A DNA stretch of 64,000 bases. It comes from Aldehydirespirator sp965203575. Its GTDB lineage: Bacteria; Actinomycetota; Acidimicrobiia; Acidimicrobiales; Aldehydirespiratoraceae. Positions within the stretch are counted from its first letter, which is position 1; every line of letters begins with the position of its first letter. The notes under the pieces are model-generated. The model was given only the letters and a program-made list of their open reading frames with translations. It was not told where the DNA came from and made no database searches. Location: assembly GCA_965203575.1 (NCBI GenBank), contig OZ241894.1:124001-188000 (forward strand), written 5' to 3'. Shown here piece after piece: positions 51,101-58,891 of this stretch. The position numbers and the translations under genes are program-made.

Positions 51101-51557
51101 GGTGGCAGCCGACGCCCTCGGAGTAGCTCTGAGCGAGCGCGTGTTCCTGGTGATACGCGAGGAGTTGGGCGCCTCCTACGTCGCAGGGGGCTCGGTCGAC
51201 AGCAACAGCCTCCCCAGCCAGTTCTTCGACTCGCGGGTCTACGCCACGCTCGATCCGAGCCGGTACGACGAGATCCGCTCCACGATGCTCGACATACTGG
51301 CCGACGTGGCCGCCAACGGGCTGACTCCCGCAGAGTTCGCACAGGCCACCGCCATCCTGACCACCGACTACGCCCGGTCGCGCAATTCCGACCTGATCAG
51401 CGCTCTGCTGTCTCGGCGCAGCGCCGACGACGAGAACGTGATCACCAAGAAGCGCCTCACCGAGGAGCTGGCCCGCCTGACGCCCGAGGACGTGCAGGCG
51501 CTGGCCGCCGCCATCTACGGTGAGGGCGGACGCATCGAGATAGCGAGAAGGCCGTGA
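48177..51557 (+). CDS. Secreted M16 metallopeptidase with N-terminal SLH-type repeats
   Basis: 1126 residues. A signal peptide (MTQARRRLAVLVALAVAAS, cut near AAAGQ) is followed by three SLH-type repeats (about residues 40-220), each with a Cys pair and an R-x-x-M-A-x-x-L-A-R-A helix, for example FCPDDPVDRGRMAAVLARAF. Then come two M16 halves: the first has the active zinc site GIGHFIEHMLFNG (H-x-x-E-H) and the supporting glutamate in ERGVVLDEM; the second keeps the fold but not the HxxEH. M16B-type secreted peptidases degrade peptides. The SLH region should anchor it in the cell wall. The combination is uncommon. Its stop overlaps the upp start. Confidence 0.9.
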   Translation: MTQARRRLAVLVALAVAASVFAYAPAAAGQTAPAQSQDAGVHQPSIDALEYFEIDMGVDVFSRTGCADSDELCPNEDLPRREMAVWLARILDRTDPPAIDSSRFADVDPGAWWSPHAERLAEMGIVEGCETDPSSFCPDDPVDRGRMAAVLARAFNLDEGVRAGFADVPADHVFADDIDRLAAARITAGCDRDPARYCPRRNVTRGEMATFLARAIGLVYPAEPVPAHDPTPLPIDPAVTIGTLDNDLTYYLRTNDSPGKNLAVRLLINVGSVDEADHEVGIGHFIEHMLFNGTTEFPGNSLGEALREIGVELGPDVNAHVGHDETVYQIAVRLDADHKAPLVFHALSQMASAATFEPDAVESERGVVLDEMRFRRESVNGVIGAEFNRVYSQGTPYAGRDPVGTLETVNAMTADDLRAFYAKWYVPANMAVVVVGDMDVDDQQALVEEHFGPLAAGEGRRAPSVYIPPAESSSHVVTDPRQGVTFISLDIPIDPHDLSTVGGDRLATMEALIEIMIDNRLNDAYHRGELSQVDPPRFIAFTYNRGLRYYGTNWQGDNLDTASKDYLSVLLTAQEHGFTSGDLRRAISQIVADLRFLLDRTPTIQDGEWAGYYQDHFFYGGDIDSVARSVTRTARLLPQFTPEELTEHFRWQMRRGGLVVIAVGPDPSSVPTVAELDAALAAAAAGPPPQEVAVIDQLMDPPEPADPVAEGSFDVFDDGYEWTFANGARVMFAPSDIAEGSVSLQAQSLGGWSVLEPGDRALSAIAVNAVGGSGLGDVSRAELNRFLEDVTVSVNPYIGETTEGFAGSSSTDDVETMFQLIHLLVTAPRIDDQSYQDAVHTAETRLALAERDPRWQAAIAYLEARYGDTWHRAIAEREEIDSLTPQRLLAMYQSRLGKVDDLVVAVAGDIDAEEIERLARHYIGTLPAGESDTYINRRPPMPDGLVQRQVTVGEGESAVLEIYHEADLEVTPLRTVAADALGVALSERVFLVIREELGASYVAGGSVDSNSLPSQFFDSRVYATLDPSRYDEIRSTMLDILADVAANGLTPAEFAQATAILTTDYARSRNSDLISALLSRRSADDENVITKKRLTEELARLTPEDVQALAAAIYGEGGRIEIARRP

Positions 51558-52180
51558 CCGAAGTCCACGTGATCGACAACGCGCTGGTCGCCGACCAGGT
51601 GACCCGCCTGCGCGACTCGTCCACCCCCAACCACGAGTTCCGGCGGCTGCTGCGCGACCTGAGCTCGATCCTGGTGTACGAGGCCATGCGGCAGGCTCCG
51701 CTCGAACCCGTCGACGTCACCACGCCCATGGGCCCGACGGTGGGCTCCCGCCTCCAGCGTCCCCCGGTGGTGGTGCCGGTGCTGCGGGCCGGGCTGGGCA
51801 TGCTCGACGCCGCGCTCGAGCTGCTCGGCGACGTGGAGGTGGCGTTCGTGGGCCTCAGGCGCAACGAGCAGACCCTGGAGGCCAGCCAGTATGCGAGCAC
51901 GCTGCCGGAGAGCCTCGAAGGCCGCGACGCCCTGATCCTCGACCCGATGCTGGCCACCGGCGGATCCTGCGTCCACGCCCTGGAGACGCTGAGGGACAGC
52001 GGCGCGGCCCGGGTCACCGCGGTGTGCGTGCTGGCCGCTCCCGAGGGAATCGAGAGGGTGCGCGAATCGGGGCTGGCCGACGCCGTCTGCGTGGCCGCCG
52101 TCGACGAGTCGCTCGACCACAACGGGTTCATCCTGCCGGGTCTCGGCGACGCCGGAGACCGCCAGTTCAACCCGTCGTGA
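51554..52180 (+). CDS. upp: Uracil phosphoribosyltransferase
   Basis: 208 residues. The PRPP-binding loop is ALILDPMLATGGSCVHALET and the uracil-site end is DHNGFILPGLGDAGDRQFNP; VVVPVLRAGLGMLDAALELL is the flexible-loop region of Upp. It makes UMP from uracil in pyrimidine salvage. The GTG start overlaps the stop of the SLH-M16 gene (GTGA), so it is translationally coupled to a secreted protease, an odd operon. Confidence 0.93.
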   Translation: MTEVHVIDNALVADQVTRLRDSSTPNHEFRRLLRDLSSILVYEAMRQAPLEPVDVTTPMGPTVGSRLQRPPVVVPVLRAGLGMLDAALELLGDVEVAFVGLRRNEQTLEASQYASTLPESLEGRDALILDPMLATGGSCVHALETLRDSGAARVTAVCVLAAPEGIERVRESGLADAVCVAAVDESLDHNGFILPGLGDAGDRQFNPS

Positions 52181-52246
52181 CCCGATCCCGGCCGTGAACA
52201 GCCGCCTCCGGGCCCGCCGGCGCTGTCCGGCACCTGGGCAGGTCAC

Positions 52247-53167
52247 GTGAGCCGCCCGATCGCGGTTGCGCCGGACACCCGGCCGGTGATGTACGACGCC
52301 TTCGCGGCCGCGGTGCGCGACGCCGGCGGCGAGGTGGCGGACCTGGCCGAGGCTCAAGCCCTGATCTGGGCCGACCCCTATGCGGCCGGAATGTACCCGG
52401 AGGTGATCGCCGCGGCCCCGTCGGTGGAGTGGGTGCAGCTCCCCTATGCGGGCGTGGAGCCGTTTCTTAACTATCTGGACACCCGGCTGACGTGGACCTG
52501 CGCCAAGGGCGTGTACGCCGATCCCGTGGCGGAATGGGTGATGGCCGCCCTGTTGATGGGCCTGCGGGACTTCCATCTGTTCGCGGCGGCCGACTCGTGG
52601 TGCGCGGAGTCGGGCCGCAACCTGTTTGGGACTCGAATCACCGTGCTGGGCGGGGGCGGCATCACCCGGTCGCTCATGCGGCTGCTGGAGCCGTGGGGCT
52701 GCCGGATGACGGTGGTGCGGCGCTCCGAGGAGGCTTTCGAGGGCGCAGTGCGGACGATGACGCTGGTCGATGTGCACGAGGCGGTGGCGGGGGCCGACGC
52801 GGTTGTGGTGGCGCTGGCGCTGACCGACGAGACCCACGGCGTGGTGGACGCGGAGCTGCTGGAGTCGATGGGGCCGCAGTGCTGGCTGGTGAACGTGGCC
52901 CGCGGCGGGCACGTGGACCACGCCGCGCTGGAGGCCGCGCTGCGGGCGGGAACCGTCGCGGGGGCGGTTCTGGACGTGACCGACCCCGAGCCGCTGCCCG
53001 ACGACTCAGGGTTGTGGGCCCTGCCCAATTGCGTGATCACGCCCCACATCGGCAACACCCGCGAGATGGGCCTGCCGCTGATCACCAACCGGGTGCGCGA
53101 GAACGTACGCCGCTGGCTGGCCGGAGAGGAACTCCTCGGCCTAGTCGACGTAGCCCTCGGCTACTGA
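52247..53167 (+). CDS. D-isomer-specific 2-hydroxyacid dehydrogenase
   Basis: 306 residues. The NAD-binding half has TRITVLGGGGITRSLMRLLE, the catalytic Arg in LVNVARGGHVDHAALEAAL, then DVTDPEPLPDDSGLW (Glu) and the His in CVITPHIGNTREMG. The substrate-binding domain flanks it at both ends. It reduces a 2-oxoacid or oxidises a D-2-hydroxyacid; the substrate is not predictable. It is GTG-started and appears to be single-gene, following upp by 66 bp. Confidence 0.88.
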   Translation: MSRPIAVAPDTRPVMYDAFAAAVRDAGGEVADLAEAQALIWADPYAAGMYPEVIAAAPSVEWVQLPYAGVEPFLNYLDTRLTWTCAKGVYADPVAEWVMAALLMGLRDFHLFAAADSWCAESGRNLFGTRITVLGGGGITRSLMRLLEPWGCRMTVVRRSEEAFEGAVRTMTLVDVHEAVAGADAVVVALALTDETHGVVDAELLESMGPQCWLVNVARGGHVDHAALEAALRAGTVAGAVLDVTDPEPLPDDSGLWALPNCVITPHIGNTREMGLPLITNRVRENVRRWLAGEELLGLVDVALGY

Positions 53168-53208
53168 CATTCCTCCCGGGATCCTGATGCTTCAATACAT
53201 TCTGTGAT

Positions 53209-53222
53209 ATTACAGTTGTAAT
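53209..53222. promoter_or_regulatory. Short palindrome upstream of a membrane/coiled-coil gene
   Basis: ATTACA-GT-TGTAAT is a 14-base inverted repeat in a locally AT-rich strip about 30 bp before the ATG at 53252. It could be an operator. No regulator is suggested. Confidence 0.35.
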
Positions 53223-53251
53223 GGTTGTGGCTTGCGGGTAATGTCCCTGGC

Positions 53252-53572
53252 ATGGAGGCCGCACTTCTCACGATGAACGCTGCGCTTCTCCTCGCCGTGC
53301 TTGGGAGCATCTACGAGCAGCGCCGGGAGGGCTCCAAGACCCGCGACAAGCTGGACGAGAACAACGAGGCTCTGCGAGAACTCGCCGGCCGGACCACAGT
53401 CCTCGAGGCCAGCCATCAGCACCTTCTCCAGGACTTCGCGGATCACCGCCGCACGACGGAGAAGAACTTCGCCGAGGTCACCGGCAGCCTCGCCGACGCC
53501 CGCGAGCGGCTGGCCCGCATCGAGGGGCATTTCGGCGTCGGCCTCCCGCCACCGAACCCGACCGCGAGTTAG
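53252..53572 (+). CDS. Small membrane protein with coiled coil (second of its kind)
   Basis: 106 residues: one N-terminal transmembrane helix (AALLTMNAALLLAVLGSI) and then a long predicted coiled coil (KLDENNEALRELAGRTTVLE, TGSLADARERLARIEGHF) with a Pro-rich tail. The architecture matches the island protein at 29638-30072, although the sequence identity is slight. The start at 53252 is chosen over upstream GTG/TTG codons because it begins directly at the helix. Function unknown; convergent with the inositol-type cluster. Confidence 0.6.
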   Translation: MEAALLTMNAALLLAVLGSIYEQRREGSKTRDKLDENNEALRELAGRTTVLEASHQHLLQDFADHRRTTEKNFAEVTGSLADARERLARIEGHFGVGLPPPNPTAS

Positions 53573-53602
53573 GTCTGGCTGGCGCCGAGCGTCTGGCGGG
53601 CC

Positions 53603-54454
53603 TCAGCCGAGAAGGCTGCGGAGTTCGGCTAGGCGGGGGGCTACTACGTCGGTGATGATGCTGGGCCGCTCGGCCGGTGATGCCAGGGCGGCTGCGCCCC
53701 ACAGGGCCCGGCCGGCCATGAAGCCGGAGCAGCCCGCCGACACCGCAGCCGCGACTTGGTCGCGGTAGGACTCGAAGTTGCCGCCGCCCGACAGCAGGGT
53801 CCACGGCATGTGGCAGCGCTCGGTGATCTGAGTGCAGGCGACTGCCCACACGCTGCGGTCGGGCTCGTGCATCGGGTCCACCGGGAAGGGCAGCTTGAGC
53901 AGGTGGGGGTCCATGGCCGCGAACCGTTCGACCGTCTCGATCACGATGGCGCGGCGGGCGGCGGGGTCATCGAGCCCGTAGAAGAGCGGCTCCAGCACCA
54001 GCGGGATCCCCACCCGACGGCACTCGGCGAGGATCTCAGCCGCCACCCGCTCCTGGACCGCGGCGTGCTCGCCGCGGTCGGGACGGTAGAAGATCAGCAG
54101 CTTCGCAGCCGACGCCCCGCAAGCTGCCGCGGCCTCCACCGACCAGCCGTCCAGGATCTGCGTGGCCGCAGCCTCCGGGTCGGCCGCGTAGCCCTGGGCC
54201 TCCAGCGCGGCCGTGAACCCCACCCCGGCGGGCAGCGTGCCGTCGAGCAGCTGCGGGATCGAGTACTCGGGTTCGAGCATCACCCCGGTGGCGCCCGCGG
54301 CCAGGGCCCCGACCAGCTCGCGCTTCAGGTCGGTGATGTCAGCGGCGCTGACCGAGTCCCGATCATCGGGGGCCAGAACGGCCCGCAGCGAGTCGCGATG
54401 ATCGATGGCGAGCACTCCGAAGCGCCCGCCGTCGGATATGCCGTCCAGGCTCAC
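53603..54454 (-). CDS. Class I aldolase, LacD/DUF2090-like
   Basis: 283 residues from a GTG that overlaps the IolB stop (GTGA). The TIM-barrel aldolase start GGRFGVLAIDHRDSLR resembles tagatose-bisphosphate aldolase LacD and the DUF2090 domain often fused to IolC. A lysine-bearing block, AAKLLIFYRPDRGEHAAVQE, matches LacD's Schiff-base strand, with HLLKLPFPVDPMHE later. Being coupled to IolB, it is a plausible replacement for IolJ, cleaving 2-deoxy-5-keto-gluconate 6-phosphate to dihydroxyacetone phosphate and malonate semialdehyde. The role is inferred from context. Confidence 0.75.
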   Translation of the reverse strand: MSLDGISDGGRFGVLAIDHRDSLRAVLAPDDRDSVSAADITDLKRELVGALAAGATGVMLEPEYSIPQLLDGTLPAGVGFTAALEAQGYAADPEAAATQILDGWSVEAAAACGASAAKLLIFYRPDRGEHAAVQERVAAEILAECRRVGIPLVLEPLFYGLDDPAARRAIVIETVERFAAMDPHLLKLPFPVDPMHEPDRSVWAVACTQITERCHMPWTLLSGGGNFESYRDQVAAAVSAGCSGFMAGRALWGAAALASPAERPSIITDVVAPRLAELRSLLG

Positions 54455-55311
54455 CTTCGCACCCCCGGGCCGTCCTGGGTCACCACCGGCAGGCCCCACT
54501 CCCCCGCCTGCCAGTCGGACTCGATCCAGGTGTGCTCGGCCGCGAAGCACGGCGGCGTGCGGCGGTCGTCGTCCTGCAACTCGCCGGCCAGGTAGTTGAT
54601 GAAGTACATGTTGGCGCTGGGGCATGTCACCGTCGTGTGGTAGCCCTTGGGGACGAGCACGAGATCGCCGTCGTGCACGACCATGGGATCGTCGTACCCC
54701 TCCTCGTGGCGCCAGTTGCGGTGGAGGCCATAGCCCTCGGGCCGGTCCAGGCGGAAGTAGTACACCTCCTCCAGATACGGCGAGCCCTCCCGACCGTCAT
54801 GGCAGTGCGGCGGCCATGCCGCCCACGTGCCTCGGGGGATGTACACCTCATAGAGGATCAGTCGCTCCGCAGGGAGCGGATGCGAAAGCGAGTGGATTAC
54901 CTGCCGGTGGGCCTGCCCGCCGCCGCGGATCTCGATGCGCATCTCCGACGGTTCGAACACCCGAACCGGGTAGCGGCCCTCCGCCGGGGCCGACCCGACC
55001 GTGGCCCGCAGAGCAGCATCGGACTCGATCCGGTAGGGCGTGTCGGGAGGCAGGTAGACGACGCTCGCCATCTGGTCGAACACCGAGATGCGACTCAGAT
55101 CAACCACCATCTCATCGCCCACGAGCACCCTACCCTCGCCGGCCAGCGGCACGATGGCGGTCTCCCGGTCGGCCTGCACCCCGGACCAGGGCGCGGCCGC
55201 GGTCACGTCCACCACCCCGAACTCGACATAGTCCCAGCCGGCGGTCTCGGGCGTCACATGGAGGATCCGCCCCGGACCCTCCGCCGGGTGGATTAGCGAC
55301 GAACTGGTCAT
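54451..55311 (-). CDS. iolB: 5-deoxy-glucuronate isomerase
   Basis: 286 residues, the family's length. The cupin-like blocks are characteristic: GTWAAWPPHCHDGREGSPYL, EEVYYFRLDRPEGYGLHRNW and DGDLVLVPKGYHTTVTCPSA, carrying metal-binding His and Glu residues. It converts 5-deoxyglucuronate to 2-deoxy-5-keto-gluconate in inositol degradation. The ATG is well defined by GGGAGG seven bases upstream. The gene is coupled to the aldolase by a GTGA overlap. Confidence 0.93.
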   Translation of the reverse strand: MTSSSLIHPAEGPGRILHVTPETAGWDYVEFGVVDVTAAAPWSGVQADRETAIVPLAGEGRVLVGDEMVVDLSRISVFDQMASVVYLPPDTPYRIESDAALRATVGSAPAEGRYPVRVFEPSEMRIEIRGGGQAHRQVIHSLSHPLPAERLILYEVYIPRGTWAAWPPHCHDGREGSPYLEEVYYFRLDRPEGYGLHRNWRHEEGYDDPMVVHDGDLVLVPKGYHTTVTCPSANMYFINYLAGELQDDDRRTPPCFAAEHTWIESDWQAGEWGLPVVTQDGPGVRR

Positions 55312-55339
55312 GTTCCTGCCTCCCGTGTCAGTGGGCCAA

Positions 55340-55449
55340 GATCTCGGGCCAAGAACCTGTGCCACATCCACAACACCGACCCGAGAATCCAACGGACCGG
55401 ATCTCGGGTCGAGAACCGGTGGCACATCCAGAAGACCGACCCGAGAATC
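55340..55449. repeat. Two hairpin repeats, 60-bp period, downstream of the NAD-dependent epimerase-type gene
   Basis: Copies at 55340-55389 and 55400-55449 start exactly 60 bp apart and differ at scattered positions. Each is bounded by inverted arms; copy 2 has the perfect 10-bp arms TCTCGGGTCG (55402-55411) and CGACCCGAGA (55437-55446). The second copy runs into the stop codon of the downstream reductase gene. In the minus frame they read ILGSVFWMCHRFSTRDP, and a similar peptide for copy 1. Confidence 0.85.
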
Positions 55450-56413
55450 AGTGGGCGAGGGCGCCGGCGGAGCGCTCGTGGCGGAACCGGGTCAGCAGGT
55501 CGCGGATGCCGGGCGGCTCGTAGCCGAGGACCTCCCTCGTGCGCCGCACCGTGAGGCTGGTGTCGTACGGGATCGGGAACTCGCCCACGGCTCCCACTGC
55601 GCCGGTGTCGGGCGGCGTGGAGCTGAGCAGCGACGGGTCGAGGTCGAAGACGTCGCAGGCGGTGCGGGCCAGCTCCATGCGACCAGTGGATTCGGCGCCA
55701 CAGCAGTGGAAGATCCCGACGGCGCCGTCGTCGGCCGCGATGCGCCACATCACCGCGGCGCACTCGCTGGCCAGCGACGGCGAGGCCACCATGTTGATGT
55801 TGTCGGCCTCCCACACCGCGAACGGGCGCCCCTCCTCCAGCGCGCCGACGATCGAGGTGACGAAGTAGCCGAAGCCGCCGTCCTGCACCCGGGGCGTGTG
55901 GTCGCGCATCCAGTGCATGCCGCTCACCGCCGACACCCGGGCCACCGCGGCACGCTCCGCGCCCAGCATGGCGGCCTGCTCGCTGGCCATCTTGAGCACG
56001 CCGTAGAGGTTGACCGGGTTGGGCGGGGTGTCCTCGTCGGCGCCGGACTGGGTGCCGTCGAACACCCAGTCGGTGGACACCAGGATCAGCTTGGCCCCCA
56101 CGTCGTCGGCCGCTCGGGCCAGAGTCTCGGTGGTGCCGACGTAGCTGCGCCAGGCCAGGTTCCTGTCGGCGTACATGGCCGCGAAGTCGTTGAGGATCAT
56201 CGAGTGGACGATCACGTCGGGGTCGAACGCCGCCACACTGGCCAGCACCGCCTCGTCGTCGAGCAGGTCGAGACGCTCGGTGGTGAAACCGTCGGCATCG
56301 GTGGGCACGAACCGGTGGACCGGGCAGTGCACCGAGGCCCCGTGGCGCTCGGAGAACACCTTGACGATGTTCGACCCGACGAAGCCGGTGCCTCCAGTCA
56401 CATAGGCCCGCAC
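55448..56413 (-). CDS. RmlD-like SDR (dTDP-4-dehydrorhamnose reductase family)
   Basis: 321 residues. The nucleotide-binding start VTGGTGFVGSNIVKVFSERH and the active-site YGVLKMASEQAAMLG (Y-x3-K) define an extended SDR. LILVSTDWVFDGTQSGADED is the RmlD-type segment. It probably reduces a keto group on a sugar-like or cyclitol substrate within the catabolic cluster. It is GTG-started and lies 16 bp after the IolG-like gene on the same strand. The substrate is unassigned. Confidence 0.83.
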   Translation of the reverse strand: MRAYVTGGTGFVGSNIVKVFSERHGASVHCPVHRFVPTDADGFTTERLDLLDDEAVLASVAAFDPDVIVHSMILNDFAAMYADRNLAWRSYVGTTETLARAADDVGAKLILVSTDWVFDGTQSGADEDTPPNPVNLYGVLKMASEQAAMLGAERAAVARVSAVSGMHWMRDHTPRVQDGGFGYFVTSIVGALEEGRPFAVWEADNINMVASPSLASECAAVMWRIAADDGAVGIFHCCGAESTGRMELARTACDVFDLDPSLLSSTPPDTGAVGAVGEFPIPYDTSLTVRRTREVLGYEPPGIRDLLTRFRHERSAGALAH

Positions 56414-56429
56414 GGCAAACCCTCCCGGC

Positions 56430-57440
56430 TCAGCCGATCTCCGAGACCGCCACCGGGCGGCCCTCGCGGACCGACTTCCAGGCGGCCAGGCCCATCACCA
56501 GCGGGGCCCGGCCGTCGGCGAGGGTCACCGGCGAGGGCGCGCCGCGGACCATGGCCACGAAGGCGTCCCACTCGGCCAGGTAGGACTGCGTGTAGCGCTC
56601 CACGAAGAAGTACGGCAGCGGCGGACCCTCGGACCCCTGCGACCCCCAGTAGAGCGCGGTGGCCGCCGGCGGGTTGTCCGACGTCGCCATCCCGCCCGAC
56701 CCGAACGCCTCCAACCGCTGGTCGTAGCCGTAGACGGCCCGGCGGCTGTTGTCGATGGTGGTTATCGCCCCGTTCTCGTGGGTCACGACCACCACCGCGG
56801 TGTCGAGGTCGCCGGCCTCGCCGATGGCCGGATCCACCCACACTCCGCCGGTGGCGTACACCTCGACTGCGTCGCTGCCGGTCACGAACCGGGCCATGTC
56901 GAAGTCGTGGATGGTCATGTCGCAGAAGATCCCGCCCGACACCTCGATGTAGGAGATGGGCGGCGGGTCGGGGTCGCGGCTGGAGATGCGAACCAGATGC
57001 ACATCCCCGACATCGCCGGCGGCGACCCGGTCGCGCACATGGCGATGGGCCGGGTCGAAGCGGCGGTTGAAGCCGACCTGAACCGCGATCTGGGCTTCGG
57101 TGGCGGCGTCGATGCCGCGGTCCACGTCGGCCAGGTCCAGAGACAGCGGCTTCTCCACGAAGGCGGGCTTGCCCGCGGCGGCCACGTCGACCAGCAGGTC
57201 CATGTGGGTGTCGGTGGAGCTGCATATGACCACTGCGTCCACGTCGTCGGCCTCGATCACCGCGGCTGCGCTCGACGCTTGGCGGGCGCCGAACGCCTCC
57301 GCCACCGAGACGGCGGCACCATCGAACACATCGAACACGGCCGCCAGCGCCGCTCCGGGCACCCTGCGAGACAGCAGCTCGGCGTGGATCGAGCCGATGC
57401 GCCCGCAGCCGAGCAGCCCGATGCGAACAGGACCGGTCAC
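56430..57440 (-). CDS. Gfo/Idh/MocA dehydrogenase, inositol 2-dehydrogenase-like
   Basis: 336 residues. The Rossmann start RIGLLGCGRIGSIHAELLSR, the EKP motif KPAFVEKPLSLDLADVDRG and the site block GFNRRFDPAHRHVRD with DMTIHDFDMARFVTG match inositol 2-dehydrogenases (IolG): catalytic Lys in EKP, then Asp and His in the IHDFD region. It should oxidise myo-inositol or a close cyclitol to an inosose with NAD. The GTG start overlaps the stop of the desaturase-Rieske gene. A substrate other than myo-inositol is possible. Confidence 0.82.
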   Translation of the reverse strand: MTGPVRIGLLGCGRIGSIHAELLSRRVPGAALAAVFDVFDGAAVSVAEAFGARQASSAAAVIEADDVDAVVICSSTDTHMDLLVDVAAAGKPAFVEKPLSLDLADVDRGIDAATEAQIAVQVGFNRRFDPAHRHVRDRVAAGDVGDVHLVRISSRDPDPPPISYIEVSGGIFCDMTIHDFDMARFVTGSDAVEVYATGGVWVDPAIGEAGDLDTAVVVVTHENGAITTIDNSRRAVYGYDQRLEAFGSGGMATSDNPPAATALYWGSQGSEGPPLPYFFVERYTQSYLAEWDAFVAMVRGAPSPVTLADGRAPLVMGLAAWKSVREGRPVAVSEIG

Positions 57441-58891
57441 GGCGAGACGGCCTGTTTCAGCGGGCTGAAGGTCGAGACCACCCGGCCGTTGCGGAGCGCG
57501 ACGTCGTAGAGGGTGACCGGCTCGGTGGCCGGGTAGCGCAGAGCCTCGCCGGTGCGCAGGTCGAAGCAGCCGTTGTGCTTGGGGCACTCGACCATGCAGT
57601 CGAGCACCGCTCCCTCGGCCAGATGGGCCTGCCCGTGGGTGCACAGCCCGTCGCTGAGCACGAATTCGGAGCTCGAGTCGCCGGCCACGCCGTCCTCGGG
57701 ATCGAGGCGGTACAGGGCATAGGTGGCGTCGCCGTGGTCCACCCGACGGGCCGATCCCGCGGCCAGGCCCTCGGCGGGGCCGAGGTCGACCAGACCGTCG
57801 TGCACCTCCCCGGCCCAGGCGGTAACCCCGGTGTTCACGAACGACCGCTCCGAGCCGGCCACGTCGGGCACGTCCGGGCGGGGATCGTCGTAGTACGGGT
57901 CGCGCCACTGGCGGCGCAGCGTGGTGAAGATACGCCGGTAGGCGCTGATGGTGGACGGGTCCGGCGGGGCCAGGTACTCCTTGATCTCCGCGTGGAGGGC
58001 CGGGAGCGCGTAGTACGGCACCGTGGGGAAGATGTGGTGCTCGACGTGGTAGTTCATGTTCGAGTACAGGAACCTCAGGACGGGGTTCATGTACACCGTC
58101 CGGGAGTTGTAGCGGTGGTCGAGCACGTCCTCGCGCAAGCCGGCGTGCTGCGTCGCCCCGAAGAACACCATGAGCCAGGCCCCGTAGAAGGTCGGCAACC
58201 CGATGTACAGCGCCGGCACGATCGAGCCGATGGCGACACACCACACCGCGGTGCCGCCCAACACGGCGATGTAGGCCCGTGACTCCCACTTGAGCTTGGG
58301 CAGCTCGTCGGTGGGGATGAAATCCCGGGCGTCGTCGTCGATGCGTCCCGCGGCGTGCTTGAGGGTGCGCCACACCGCCTTGGGGAGGATCATCACCGGC
58401 ACGTACACCCCGAGCACCCTGCGCAGCGACGACGGGCGGGGGAACATGATCTCGGGGTCGCGCCCCACCACGATCGTGTCGGTGTGGTGGCGCACATGCG
58501 ACCAGCGCCACAGCGTGGGCTGGCGCAGCAGCATGAACGACGCGATGTAGTAGACGACATCGTTCAGCCACTTGGTCCTGAACGCGGTGCCGTGCCCGCA
58601 CTCGTGCCAGCGGGAGTCGCCGGCACCGCCGTAGAGCGCGCCGTAGACCATGAACGCCGGCACGGCCCACCACGAGCCCAGCGCTCGGAACGCGAGATAC
58701 CCGAAAACGGCCAGCAGGCCCAGCCACATGACGGTGTCGCGGGCGGCCCGGGCGTTGGTTCGGGCTTGAAGGGCGCGCAGTCGCTCGGGATCGATGGGCG
58801 GGCGGAACCACTCCGCCTCCACCAGGCCTCTCTCGATGGCCAGCCTGGAGTCGTTCCCGGTGAGGCCGTAGTCCCGCACGGCTGCGGTCAC
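57437..58891 (-). CDS. Membrane diiron fatty-acid-desaturase domain fused to Rieske [2Fe-2S] domain
   Basis: 484 residues in one chain. N-terminal two thirds: membrane desaturase/hydroxylase fold with histidine boxes SRWHECGHGTAF (about residue 96), WSHVRHHTD (about 131) and NYHVEHHIFP (about 283), with four or so membrane helices (for example VPAFMVYGALYGGAG). C-terminal third: a Rieske domain with LCTHGQAHLAEG and CMVECPKHNGCFDL, giving the C-x-H ... C-x2-H ligands. The Rieske cluster presumably feeds electrons to the diiron site. It lies between an SDR and IolG, overlapping both by GTGA. A hydroxylase or dealkylase step on an inositol-like or lipid-linked substrate is plausible; the substrate is unknown. 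Confidence 0.88.
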   Translation of the reverse strand: MTAAVRDYGLTGNDSRLAIERGLVEAEWFRPPIDPERLRALQARTNARAARDTVMWLGLLAVFGYLAFRALGSWWAVPAFMVYGALYGGAGDSRWHECGHGTAFRTKWLNDVVYYIASFMLLRQPTLWRWSHVRHHTDTIVVGRDPEIMFPRPSSLRRVLGVYVPVMILPKAVWRTLKHAAGRIDDDARDFIPTDELPKLKWESRAYIAVLGGTAVWCVAIGSIVPALYIGLPTFYGAWLMVFFGATQHAGLREDVLDHRYNSRTVYMNPVLRFLYSNMNYHVEHHIFPTVPYYALPALHAEIKEYLAPPDPSTISAYRRIFTTLRRQWRDPYYDDPRPDVPDVAGSERSFVNTGVTAWAGEVHDGLVDLGPAEGLAAGSARRVDHGDATYALYRLDPEDGVAGDSSSEFVLSDGLCTHGQAHLAEGAVLDCMVECPKHNGCFDLRTGEALRYPATEPVTLYDVALRNGRVVSTFSPLKQAVSP

